From: Inia geoffrensis
Taxonomy: Eukaryota > Chordata > Mammalia > Artiodactyla > Iniidae
NCBI GenBank assembly: GCA_036417435.1
Contig: CM070901.1
Coordinates: 10,080,001 to 10,144,000, forward strand
DNA: 64,000 bases
Direction: 5' to 3'
Position 1 is the stretch's first letter, and each line of letters starts with the position of its first letter. Positions 38,351 to 49,001 of this stretch are shown piece by piece. Made by a program: the position numbers and the translations under genes. Below the pieces are notes generated by a model, which did no database searches, was not told the origin of the DNA, and saw only the letters and a list, made by a program, of their open reading frames with translations.

Positions 38351-38970
38351 ACTCATCCCAAATTGAGGTGGTGGACTTCATATGCAAGATTTATGACTTT
38401 TTCCCCTTTTTCCTCGTTTTGTGAAAGTGTATGTGTACGCTTCTCTTTGAGATCTTGTCTGTATAGCTTTGCTTCCACCATTTGTCCTAGGGTTCTGTCC
38501 GTCCATTATTTTGTTTTGTTTTTTTTTTTTAATTTTTAATTTTTTATTTTTTTTTCCTTTTTTTTCTACAAGAAAAAAATTTTTTTTCTTAATAATTAAT
38601 TTTAATAATTCTATTATACTTTACCTTCCCTCTTTCTTTCTTTCCTTCCCCCCTTTATACAACGAATCATCCCAAGTGGAGGAGGTGGTCTTTGAAAGCA
38701 AGATTTATGATTTTTTCCCCTTTACCTCTTTTCGTGAGGGTGTATGTGTAAGCTTCAGTGTAAGATTTTGTCTGTATAGCGTGGCTTTCAACATTTTTCC
38801 TAAGGTTATATCTGTCCTTTTTTTTTTTTCCCCTAAATAATTATGTTTTAATTCAATAACTTTATTATACTTTACTTCATTCTATTTTACTGTATCTACT
38901 TTCTGTCCTTTTTCCTTCCTTCCTTTCTTCCTTCCTCCCTCCCTCCTTTCTTTGCTTCTTGCCTTCTTTC
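38351..38970 (+). repeat. Two diverged tandem units in the L1 5' UTR
   Basis: Unit 1 starts at 38351 (ACTCATCCCA), unit 2 at 38665 (AATCATCCCA), a period of about 314 bp. Shared landmarks in the same order: GCAAGATTTATGA, TTTTTCCCCTTT, GTGTATGTGTA, TCTTGTCTGTATAGC / TTTTGTCTGTATAGC, then a T-rich run and TTATTATACTTTAC-like text. The units differ at many positions, so the duplication predates this insertion. Confidence 0.85.
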
Positions 38971-39095
38971 CTTCTTCTTTCTTTCTTCCTTCCTTCCCTC
39001 CCTCCTTCCTCCCTTCCTTCCTTCCTTCCCTCCTTTCCTTCTTTCTTTCTATCTTCCTATTTCTACTAATTCTCTCTACTTTCTCTCCCTTTTAA
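38900..39095 (+). repeat. Polypyrimidine (TTCC/CTTT) tract in the L1 5' UTR
   Basis: Nearly pure C and T over about 195 bases, made of TTCC, TCCC and CTTT units. It can form triplex DNA. It follows tandem unit 2 and precedes ORF1 by about 500 bp. Confidence 0.9.
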
Positions 39096-39604
39096 TCTGA
39101 GCTGTGTGGATGAAAGGTTCTTGCTGCTCCTGCCAGGAATCAGGACTCTGCCTCTGAGGGGGGAGAGCCAACATCAGGACACTGGTCCACAAGAGATTTC
39201 CCAGCACCACATAATATCAAACGGCGAAAATCTCCCAGGGATCTCCACCTTAACACCAGCACCCGGCTTCACTCAACGGCCAGCAAGCTACAGTGCTGGA
39301 CAACCTATGCCAAACAACTAGCAAAACAGAAACACAACCCCACCCATTAACAGAGAGGCTGCCTAAAATCATAATAAGTCCAGAGACACCCCAAAACACA
39401 CCACCAGACGTGGACCTGCCCACCAGAGAGACAAGATCCAGCCTCATCCACCAGAACACAAGCACTAGTCCCCTCCACCAGGAAGCATACACAACCCACT
39501 AGACCAACCGTGCCACTGGAGACAGACATCAAAAACAACGGGAACTACGAACCTGCAGCCTGCTAAAAAAAAAAGGAGACCCCAAACACAGTAAGATAAG
39601 CAAA

Positions 39605-40509
39605 ATGAGAAGACAGAAAAACACACAGCAGATGAAGGAGCAAGATAAAAATGCACCAGACCTAACAAATGAAGAGGTAATAGGCAGTCTACCTGAAAAA
39701 GAATTCAGAATAATGATAGTAAAGATGATCCAGAATCTCGGAAATAGAATGGAGGCAGGGATGGAGAAGATGCAAGAAATGTTTAACAAAGATCTAGAAG
39801 AACTAAAGAACAAACAAACAGAGATGAACAACACAATAACTGAAATGAAAAATACACTAGATGGGATCAATAGCAGAATAACTGAGGCAGAAGAACGGAT
39901 AAGTGACCTGGAAGATAAAATAGTGGAAATATCTACTGCAGAGCAGAATAAAGAAAAAAGAACGAAAAGAACTGAGGACAGTCTCGGAGACCTCTGGGAC
40001 AACATTAACGCACCAACATTCGAATTATAGGGGTTCCAGAGGATGAAGAGAAAAAGAAAGGGACTGAGAAAATATTTGAAGAGATTAGAGTTGAAAACTT
40101 CCCTAATATGGGAAAGGAAAGAGTTAACCAAGTCCAGGAAGCAGAGAGAGTCCCATACAGGATATACCCAAGGAGAAATACACCAAGACACATATTAATC
40201 AAACTCTCAAAAATTAAATACAAAGAAAGCATATTAAAAGCAGCAAGGGAAAAAAAACAAATAACACACAAGGGAATCCCCATAAGGCTAACAGCTGATC
40301 TCTCAGCAGACACTCTGCAAGCCAGAAGGGAGTGGCAGGACATACTGAAAGTGATGAAGGAGAAAAGCCTGCAACCACGATTACTCTACCCAGCAAAGAT
40401 CTCATTCAGATTTGATGGAGAAATTAAAACCTTTACAGACAAGCAAAAGCTGAGAGAGTTCAGCACCACCAAACCAGCTTTACAACAACTGCTGAAGGAA
40501 CTTCTCTAG
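39605..40509 (+). pseudogene. L1 ORF1 (RNA-binding chaperone), single frameshift
   Basis: Two pieces, 39605-40030 and then the frame that includes 40108-40509. They correspond to one protein of about 300 residues. The first piece has a basic start (MRRQKNTQQMKEQDK) and a long heptad coiled coil (about residues 45-130, with ISDLEDKIVEI). The second has the RNA-recognition and C-terminal parts (YRIYPRRNTPRHILIKL, then LLYPAKISFRFDGEIKTF). A one-base change near 40005-40015 shifts the frame and gives a stop at 40028-40030. The family protein trimerises and coats L1 RNA. Apart from this break the sequence is in good order. Confidence 0.93.
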
Positions 40510-40567
40510 ACAAGAAACACAAGAGAAGGAAAGAACCTATAACAACGAACCCAAAACAATTTAGAAA

Positions 40568-43500
40568 ATGGGAATAGGAACATGCATATCGATAATTACC
40601 TTAAATGTAAATGGACTAAATGCTCCCACCAAAAGACACAGATTGGCTGAATGGATACAAAAACAAGACCCATATATATGCTGTCTACAAGAGACCCACT
40701 TCAGACCTAGAGACACATACAGACTGAAAGTAAGGGGATGGAAAAAGATATTCCATGCAAATGGAAATCAAAAGAAAGCTGGAGTAGCAATTCTCATATC
40801 AGACAAAATAGACTTTAAAATAAAGACCATTACAAGAGACAAAGAGGACACTACATAATGATTAAGGAATCGATCCAAGAAGAAGATATAACAATTGTAA
40901 ATATTTATGCACCTAACACAGGAGCACCTCAATACATAAGGCAAAAACTAACAGCCATAAAAGGGGAAATCGACAGTAATACACTCATAGTAGGGGACTT
41001 CAACACCCCACTTTCACCAATGGACAGATCATCCAAAATGAAAATAAATAAAGAAACACAAGCTTTAAATGATACACTAAACAAGATGGACTTAATTGAT
41101 ATCTATAGGACACTCCATCCAAAAACAACAGAACACACATTTTTCTCAAGTGCTCATGGAACATTCTCCAGGATAGATCATATCTTGGGTCACAAATCAA
41201 GCCTTGGTAAATTTAAGAAAATTGAAATTGTATCAAGTATCTTTTCCGACCACAACGCCATGAGACTAGATATCAATTACAGGAAAAGATCTGTAAAAAA
41301 CACAAACACATGGAGGCTAAACAATACATTACTCAATAATGAAGTGATCACTGGAGAAATCAAAGAGGAAATTAAAAAATACCTAGAAACAAATGACAAT
41401 GGAGACACAACGACCCAAAACCTATGGGATGCTGCAAAAGCAGTTCTAAGAGGGAAGTTTATAGCAATACAAGCCCACCTTAAGAAGCAGGAAACATCTC
41501 GAATAAACAACCTAACCTTACACCTAAAGCAATTAGAGAAAGAAGAACAAAAAACCCCCAAATTTAGTAGAAGGAAAGAAATTATAAAAATCAGATCAGA
41601 AATAAATGAAAAAGAAATGAAGGAAACAATAGCAAAGATCAATAAAACTAAAAGTTGGTTCTTTGAGAAGATAAACAAAATAGATAAACCATTAGCCAGA
41701 CTCATCAAGAAAAAAAGGGAGAAAACTGAAATCAATAGAAATGAAAAAGGAGAAGTAACAACTGACACTGCAGAAATACAAAAGATCATGAGAGATTACT
41801 ATAAGCAACTCTAGGCCAATAAAATGGACAACGTGGAAGAAATGGACAAACTCTTAGAAATGCACAAACTACCAAGACTGAATCAGGAAGAAATAGAAAA
41901 TATGAACAGACCAATCACAAACACTGAAATTGAAACTGTGATTAAAAATCTTCCAACAAACAAAAGCCCAGGACCAGATGGCTTCACAGCCGAATTCTAT
42001 CAAGCATTTAGAGAAGAGCTAACACCTATCCTTCTCAAACTCTTCCAAAACATAGCAGAGGGAGGAACACTCCCCAATTCCTTCTACGAGGCCACCATCA
42101 CCTTGATACCAAAAGCAGACAAGGATGTCACAAAGAAAGAAAACTACAGGCCAATATCACTGATGAACATAGATGCAAAAATCCTCAACAAAATACTAGC
42201 AAACAGAATCCAACAGCACATCAAAAGGATCATACACCATGATCAAGTGGGGTTTATTCCAGGAATGCAAGGATTCTTCAATATACGCAAATCTATCAAT
42301 GTGATAAACCATATTAACAAATTGAAGGAGAAAAACCATATGATCGCCTCAATAGATGCAGAGAAAGCTTTTGACAAAATTCAACACCCATTTATGATAA
42401 AAACCCTACAGAAAGTAGGCATAGAGGGACCTTTCCTCAACATAATAAAGGCCATATATGACAAACCCACAGCCAACATCATCCTCAATGGTGAAAAACT
42501 GAAAGCATTTCCACTAAGATCAGGAACAAGACAAGGTTGCCCACTCTCACCACTCTTATTCAACATAGTTTTGGAAGTTTTAGCCACAGCAGTCAGAGAA
42601 GCAAAGGAAATAAAAGGAATCCAAATGGGAAAAGAAGAAGTAAAGCTGTCACTGTTTGCAGATGACATGATACTATACATAGAGAATCCTAAAGATGCTA
42701 CCAGAAAACTACTAGAGCTAATCAATGAATTTGGTAAAGTAGCAGGATACAAAATTAATGCACAGAAATCTCTGGCATTCCTATATACTAGTGATGAAAA
42801 ATCTGAAAGTGAAATCAAGAAAACACTGCCATTTATGATTGCAACAAAAAGAATAAAATACCTAGGAATAAACCTACCTAGGGAGACAAAAGACCTGTAT
42901 GCAGAAAATTATAAGACACTGATGAAAGAAATTAAAGACGATACAAATAGATGGAGGGATATACCATGTTCTTGGATGGGAAGAATCAACATTGTGAAAA
43001 TGACTCTACTACCCAAAGCAATCTATAGATTCAATGCAATCCCTATCAAACTGCCACTGGCATTTTTCACAGAACTAGAACAAAAAATTTCACAATTTGT
43101 ATGGAAACACAAAAGACCCCGAATAGCTAAAGCAATCTTGAGAGCGAAAAATGGAGCTGGAGGAATCAGGCTCCCTGACTTCAGACTATACTACAAAGCT
43201 ACAGTAATCAAGACAGTATGGTACTGGCACAAAAACAGAACGATAGATCAATGGAATAGAATAGAAAGCCCAGAGATAAACCCACGCACATATGGACACC
43301 TTATCTTTGATAAAGGTGGCAGGAATATACAGTGGAGAAAGGACAGCCTCTTCAATAAGTGGTGCTGGGAAAACTGGACAGCTACATGTAAAAGTATGAG
43401 CTTAGATCACTCCCTAACACCATACACAAAAATAAGCTCAAAATGGATTAAAGACCTAAATGTAAGGCCAGAAACTATCAAACTTTTAGAGGAAAACATA

Positions 43501-44379
43501 GGCAGAACAGTCTATGACATAAATCACAGCAAGATCCTTTTTGACCCACCTCCTAGAGCAATGGAAATAAAAACAAAAATAAACAAATGGGACCTAATGA
43601 AACTTCAAAGCTTTTGCACAGCAAAGGAAACCATAAACAAGACCAAAAGACAACCCTCAGAATGGGAGAAAATATTTGCAAATGAAGCAACTGACAAAGG
43701 ATTAATCTCCAAAATTTACAAGCAGCTTATGCAGCTCAATAACAAAAAAACAAACAACCCAATCCAAAAATGGGCAGAAGACCTAAATAGACATTTCTCC
43801 AAAGAAGATATGCAGACTGCCAACAAACACATGAAAGAATGCTCAACATCATTAAGCATTAGAGAAATGCAAATCAAAACTACAATGAGATATCATCTCA
43901 CACCAGTTAGAATGGCCATCATCAAAAAATCTAGAAACAATAAATGCTGGAGAGGGTGTGGACAAAAGGGAACCCTCTTGCACTGCTGGTGGGAATGTGA
44001 ATTGGTTCAGCCACTATGGAGAACAGTATGGAGGTTCCTTAAAAAACTAAAAATAGAACTACCATATGACCCAGCAATCCCACTACTGGGCATATACCCT
44101 GAGAAAACCAAAATTGAAAAAGAGGCATGTACCAAAATGTTCATCGCAGCTCTATTTACAATAGCCCGGAGATGGAAACAACCTAAGTGCCCATCGTCAG
44201 ATGAATGGATAAAGAAGATGTGGCACATATACACAATGGAATATTACTCAGCGTTAAAAAGAAACGAAATTGAGCTATTTGTAATGAGGTGGATAGACCT
44301 CGAGTCTGTCATACAGAGTGAAGTAAGTCAGAAAGGCAAAGACAAATACCGTATGCTAACACATATATATGGAATTTAA
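40568..44379 (+). pseudogene. L1 ORF2 (endonuclease / reverse transcriptase), two lesions
   Basis: Spans about 1270 codons, the usual length for L1 ORF2. The AP-like endonuclease starts at 40568 (SIITLNVNGLN; CLQETHF with catalytic Glu), and continues after a frameshift near 40843-40848 with [16 protein letters not shown] and [10 protein letters not shown]. An in-frame TAG at 41812-41814 separates it from the 851-residue open frame 41824-44379. This has RT motifs: SIDAEKAFD (first catalytic Asp), FADD at 42655-42666 (catalytic pair), and a C-terminal Cys/His segment (CWRGCG then HCWWECELV). ORF1 ends 58 bp upstream. The RT half is fully open, but it lacks its endonuclease in the same chain. 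Confidence 0.95.
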
Positions 44380-44760
44380 GAAAAAAAAATGTTATGAAGA
44401 ACCTGGGGGTAAGACATGAATAAAGACAGAGACCTACTGGAGAACGGACTTGAGGATATGGGGAGGGGGAGGGGTGAGCTATGGGAGGGCGAGGGAGGGG
44501 CATGGACATATATATACTAACAAACGTAAGGTAGATAGCTAATGGGAAGCAGCCGCTTGGCACAGGGATATCAGCTCGGTGCTTTGTGACTGCCTGGAGG
44601 GGTGGGATAGGGAGAGAAGGAAGGAGGGAGACGCAAGAGGGAAGAAATATGTGAACGTCTGTATATATATAACTGATTCACTTTGTTATAAAGTAGAAAC
44701 TGACACACCATTGTGGAGCAATTTTAACCCAATAAAGATGTTAAAAAAAAAAAAAAAAAA
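44380..44760 (+). other. L1 3' UTR with G-rich tract and poly(A) signal
   Basis: A G-run cluster at 44460-44510 (G4-A-G5-A-G4, then GGGAGGGCGAGGGAGGGG) is a predicted G-quadruplex on the RNA-sense strand, a feature common in mammalian L1 3' UTRs. AATAAA at 44731-44736 is followed by the A tail. Confidence 0.85.
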
Positions 44761-44770
44761 AAAAACTTTT

Positions 44771-45513
44771 AAGGAGTTTCTACAGTGTTTTCTTTTTTAA
44801 ATAACATCTGGGAGAAAGCATCATTGTTTAACAATTTTTAGTTCATCAGTTGCTATTTGGGATATTGATATTAATTGGTTTTAGAATTCTGTGGCCAAGT
44901 GTAATTTCCAGAGGCTTGACCCCCTAGGTTGATTTCCTGTAAAGCAGACTCTGAGGTAGGCGTTAGTGTGCAGGACTGGTGTTGTGGACACATACTTGTG
45001 TAGAAAGAATCAAGATTGGGCCAAGGGAGATGTTAGGTTGCAGTGCAGCCACGACAAAGGCCTCAGCCAACCCAGTGGGAAAATTTGGAGCCGGATAGAC
45101 CAACAGTGTTGACCCAAATTTGACAAAGTGGGCTGGACTTGAAACTTCTCATCAACAGTCACTGGATGGGGGGTGCTCCCGAGAATGGGACATGACACTG
45201 TGTGAGGTGATTCTCTTCCCTGGAGGGCAGTCTCAGCTGTGAGATTCCAGTCCCATTCTCAGGAGCCAGAGAGTGAGGGAGAAGAGACCGATTTTGCTAA
45301 GCACCATAGCATCTACTACAATCTACCCTTTGGGTTATTTGGTCCCATTTGACTCATAACATTTTCGAGAACAGCTCTTTCAGGATTCTGTGGGACCTGT
45401 TCTCCTGGGGGGAGGGTCTTATGGTTAATGGTACAAAATATAGTCATCTCCTCAAATTGCAGCTGTTCTCATGACCCCAACTGTTATTCACCATTTTTAT
45501 CCTTCACAATATG
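44771..45513. other. Anonymous intergenic sequence
   Basis: Follows the L1 target duplication. No gene or repeat recognised. Confidence 0.5.
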
Positions 45514-45515
45514 TA

Positions 45516-46329
45516 CGGTAGTTCCTGCTTACCCACTGTTTCTCTTTCCATGGTTTCAGTTACGCGAAGCCAACTGAGGTCCAAAACTATTAAATGGAAA
45601 ATTCCAGAGTTAAACACTGATGATTCTTGTGTTGTTCCACTCTGTCCCACCTGGGATGTGAGTCACTCCTTTGTCCAAAGTATCTTTCCCGTTAGTCACT
45701 TAGTAGCTGTCTTGTTTTCAGATTGACTGTCGGGGTATCACAGTGGGTTATTATGTTCAAATAACCCTTATTATTACTTAGTAATGGCCCCAAAGCACAA
45801 GAGTAGTGATGCTGACAATTTGGATATGCCGAATAGAAGCTGTAAAGTGCTTCCATTAAGTGAAAAGGTGAGAGCTCTTGACTAAAAGGAAAGAAAAAAT
45901 CATATGTTGACATTGCTAAGACCTTTGGTAAAATGAGCCTTCTATCTGTGAAATTGCGAAGAAAGAAAAAGATGCTAGTTTTGCTCTTGCACCTCCAACT
46001 GCAAAAGTTGCATCCACAGTGCTTAGTAAGTGACTAATTAAGATGGAAAAGGCATTAAATTTGTATAGTAAGATATTTCGAGAGAGAGGAGAGAGAGGAG
46101 GGAGAGAGTATATTCATGTAACTTTTATTACAGTATATTTTTGTAATTGCTCTATTTTAGTATTAGTTATTGTTAGTCTCTTACTGTGCCTAATTTACAA
46201 ATTACACTTTATCATACGTATGTATGTATAGGAAAAACACAGTATGTATAGGGTTTGGTACTATCCATGGTTTCAGGCATCCTCTGGGAGTCTTGGAACC
46301 TGTGCCCCATGGATTAAGAGGGACCACTG
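45516..46329 (+). mobile_element. Tigger1-like DNA transposon, internally deleted
   Basis: Left terminus CGGTAGTTCCTGC preceded by TA (45514-45515). The right terminus, in reverse complement, starts CAGTGGTCCCTC; about 11 of 18 terminal positions pair. Sub-terminal text CCATGGTTTCAGTTACGCG is mirrored by CTATCCATGGTTTCAGG near the right end. At about 0.8 kb against more than 2 kb for a complete Tigger1, most of the transposase is missing. A GA-rich tract lies at 46080-46108. Confidence 0.82.
45784..46072 (+). pseudogene. Tigger transposase N-terminal remnant
   Basis: From the ATG at 45784 the frame reads MAPKHKSSDADNLDMPNRS and stops after 34 codons at 45886-45888. The tail of the region (MEKALNL at 46043) resumes transposase-like text in another frame. 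The start is typical of pogo/Tigger transposases, whose N-terminus is a CENP-B-like DNA-binding helix-turn-helix. The catalytic DDE part is absent. Non-functional. Confidence 0.8.
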
Positions 46330-46331
46330 TG

Positions 46332-47099
46332 TATTCTAGACGCCCCTCACTGTTGGACAGTGTGGTATGTCTGCTTAACCTGGTGGCATACTGGTGGGAT
46401 AACTCAGACCCTCATCTCTAAAGAGTCCAAAATCTGGTGTGTCAATTATCAGTATGTTGCCTCTCAGCTTCAATACACTCTTCACTGTATGCCTGGTGAG
46501 TCACAAAGGAATTCTTTTAAGCATTTCTGCTTTAAAGGGAGTGTGATGTTAAGCTTTCTTAGGAGAGTGCATTGGAGGGGATTGCAGGAGGAAGAGGCTC
46601 CGCTGCTGTGCCCCGGACTCGCTGGGGGTGAGTGGTATGAATATGCCTCTGGTTATGAGCCTGGAATATTGTCCCTTTGCAACCTTGGCCTGGTGGTAAA
46701 CTCTCTGCAGCCCTCTTGACACAGAAAGCAAAGTCCCTGCATAGTGTACAAGCTCTGAAGACCTCCCGCCCAGGCCAACACTCAGACACTCTCTGCAAGC
46801 CCCCATGGGGCCTGCATGCTGCATGCTTTGAAGGCCTCCTGTCCCACCAGTGCCTGGAGTGCCGTTGAATATCTGTCCCATGACTTGTTAATCTCCTGCT
46901 CCTCTACCTGCACCTGTGGCGAGTAGTCTGTTGCTTATACAACAACTTCAGACCAGCTCTAAACTAAACCAGATATAATTCTGCTATCTGTTGGATTGAA
47001 CCATACCTTCTCCAATGAGGTTAGAGATCCTTTCAAATCTGTTCTTTCTCAAGTCCAAGGATACCATCTAAAGTGTCCTTAAGTTTTGTAGTTACTTTT
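46332..47099. other. Unassigned sequence, possibly the 3' end of the ERVL-type element
   Basis: A mixture of GC-richer text (46560-46870) and anonymous sequence. Open frames up to 119 codons occur (46360-46719 plus; 46549-46881 minus) without a recognisable domain. Since the retroviral pol on the right is on the minus strand, its 3' internal end or LTR would be expected here, but I cannot identify it. Confidence 0.4.
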
Positions 47100-48784
47100 T
47101 CATCATAGTTAATCATGATACATATTAAACAACCTGTTTAACCTACTGTCTAGCTTCTGTCTCTTGACCGGACCCACACAGCTACACCCTGGTCACCATA
47201 CCTTCCTCAGGTCTTCCCTGCCCTCATTATATGGCAGCATGTCTGTATCCTGCTGATAGTAAGATTCAAGTATTTTACCCTCTGCAAGCCAAGACCTTTA
47301 CATTTACAGAGCTCAAAGTTGCAAGTATGGGAAGTACAAATCCTGCAAGTCGATCACTGGGATTTGTAATAAGTTAGGCTGCTCTTATGGCTACTGTCAA
47401 ATTCTAAGCTCCATGTAGTCTAGTGTTTGCAGACCAGATCACAGTGATTGCTATAGAGTGTATATTGCATCCTGGATGATGGCGATCCATTCATTAAAAG
47501 TACCCTGTCCAAGATGGCACTTGAGCTGTTTCTTCTATAGGCTATCTCTTCTATGAGGCCAGCAGTTTTTAAATGATACTCCATGAGATTAGACTGGTGA
47601 AGTCCATGGTCATGCATCTACTACTTTTACCTCCTTTGCTATAAAGTGATTTCTTGAAACCAATGCAGCATCATGCATAATTCCATGCCAGTGGATCCTG
47701 CACTTTAGCCCTGGGATGGTGATGCTAACTTCAGATCTATGGGCACAAAAAGCAAACCCAAACCAAAAATATGTGTCAGTGAAGGTAAGATGAATTTCTG
47801 CCCCTTCAGTGGTACAAGGAGTCCAGTGAAACCTACTTTGTCATCAAGTGGCTGGGTGGTTTCCTTAAGGATGGTTCCATATTGAGGACTCAGTGCTGGT
47901 CTTTGTTGTTGGCAAGTTTGACATTTCTCAGTGGAAATAGCTAGTTATTGTTGATGAACGAGGGTCTACGTGTAAGCTGCACATTGTGCCAGTAACGTGA
48001 TTGCCACGCCATTTCTTTACTTGGATGTTTAGGTGCGTCTTCTCTGATGGATGACATGGGTATCTAGCCCACCTAAATCGTGCAGTTTATTTTTGCCCTC
48101 TGATTGTAACTCATGCCCAGTCCTAGATGTGTCATTTCCTTCCCTCTTACGATTTTTTTTTTTTTTTGGACTTGCGTAGTTGTAGGACTTGGTGATTTTT
48201 GCAGAACCCATCTCATGATGAACAATTTTGACCACATGGTTTATAGAGGTTTTATCTTCAGGTGTTTCATCTCTGGCAGGCTCCAATAGCACGCTAGGAG
48301 CTGTTCTTTTAAAAAGCGTATAATTCTCCACTGAAAATTGCACGGTCAAGGATCCTAAGCATCCATATTGTGATTCTCCCATTTGGCTTTGCCATAACTG
48401 TGCATAGCATCTCCTTTTATCACAGTTACCTGATATGATAGGATATCTTATGTCTTATGGCCCAAGTACCAAAGCTTTTACCTGCTGAGGGATCCTACAC
48501 CACTTTAGGTCCCACTTAGCACTGTCAGCCTTTTGTGTCAACCAGTATGTGAACTCTAGCAGTATCTCCAGGTGTGAGACAGTATGCCTTCAGAACCTAG
48601 TCTTCCCACTATACTACAGTGCTTTTACCCTTACATTATTTTCTGAATATCAAATTTCTAATACCGTATGCTTTAATTTTCCAAATATTTTCCGTCATTC
48701 TCTGCTTATATTATTATATATCAGAGCTAATTCCAATTCATTAAAAATGCATACTGTGAACTATACCATACCTATAAAAGGGTA

Positions 48785-48999
48785 CAGCTGACCCTTAAAC
48801 AAGGCTGGGGTTAGGGGCATAGACCCTCTGCACAGTCAAAACTCCACGTTTAACTTATAGTCAGTCCTCTGTGTATACACGGTTCATCTCTGGATTCAAC
48901 CAACCACAGATCAAGTTGTACTGTAGTATATACGATTGAAAGAACCCACATACAAGTAAACTCGCACAGTTAAAACCCATGTTGTTCAAGGGTCAACTG
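48785..48999. mobile_element. Small palindromic-ended DNA transposon (Tigger-type MITE)
   Basis: Left end CAGCTGACCCTTAAACAA and the reverse complement of the right end CAGTTGACCCTTGAACAA agree at 16 of 18 positions. Flanked by TA (48783-48784; 49000-49001). At 215 bp it has no coding capacity. It is inserted in the retroviral pol remnant and is therefore younger. Confidence 0.88.
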
Positions 49000-49001
49000 T
49001 A

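Larger units (their letters stand above)
37415..39604 (+). promoter_or_regulatory. L1 5' UTR with internal promoter region
   Basis: GC-rich, CpG-containing first 900 bp (for example 37740-38300), as expected for an L1 internal promoter, then a T-rich and pyrimidine-rich part. The start AAGATGGCGG (37427-37436) holds a YY1-like site, by analogy with other L1 5' ends. The second half contains two diverged tandem units and a pyrimidine tract, listed separately. Promoter activity is inferred, not shown. Confidence 0.75.
37415..44760 (+). mobile_element. Full-length young L1 LINE, plus strand
   Basis: A 7346-bp element. A 5' UTR of about 2.2 kb starts GGAGAGATTAAGAAAGATGGCGG, followed by ORF1 (39605-40509), ORF2 (40568-44379), a G-rich 3' UTR, AATAAA at 44731-44736 and a poly-A. 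A ten-base target-site duplication AAAAACTTTT lies at 37405-37414 and 44761-44770. On the opposite strand the cleavage context is TTTTT/A, as expected for L1 endonuclease. Three frame lesions (one in ORF1, two in ORF2) mean that neither protein is made complete. It is the youngest L1 in the window, judged by frame integrity and the perfect duplication. Confidence 0.97.

Noticed and set aside
39529..40191. 220-codon open frame antisense to L1 ORF1
   Set aside because: It is the reverse-strand shadow of the ORF1 coding sequence: rich in Leu, Phe and Ser as expected from antisense of Lys/Glu-rich codons. No independent start context or known domain.
41277..41789. 170-codon open frame antisense to L1 ORF2
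   Set aside because: Same reason: the antisense of a lysine-rich coding region lacks stops by composition.
42381..42818. 145-codon minus-strand frame in ORF2
   Set aside because: Antisense shadow of the RT domain, and the similar shadow appears at 27270-27545 on the other L1 copy.
46549..46881. 110-codon minus-strand frame beginning MGQIFNGTPG
   Set aside because: The start looks briefly like a myristoylated retroviral gag, and it lies beside a retroviral pol. However, gag would be upstream (right side) of a minus-strand pol, and no further gag-like text follows.
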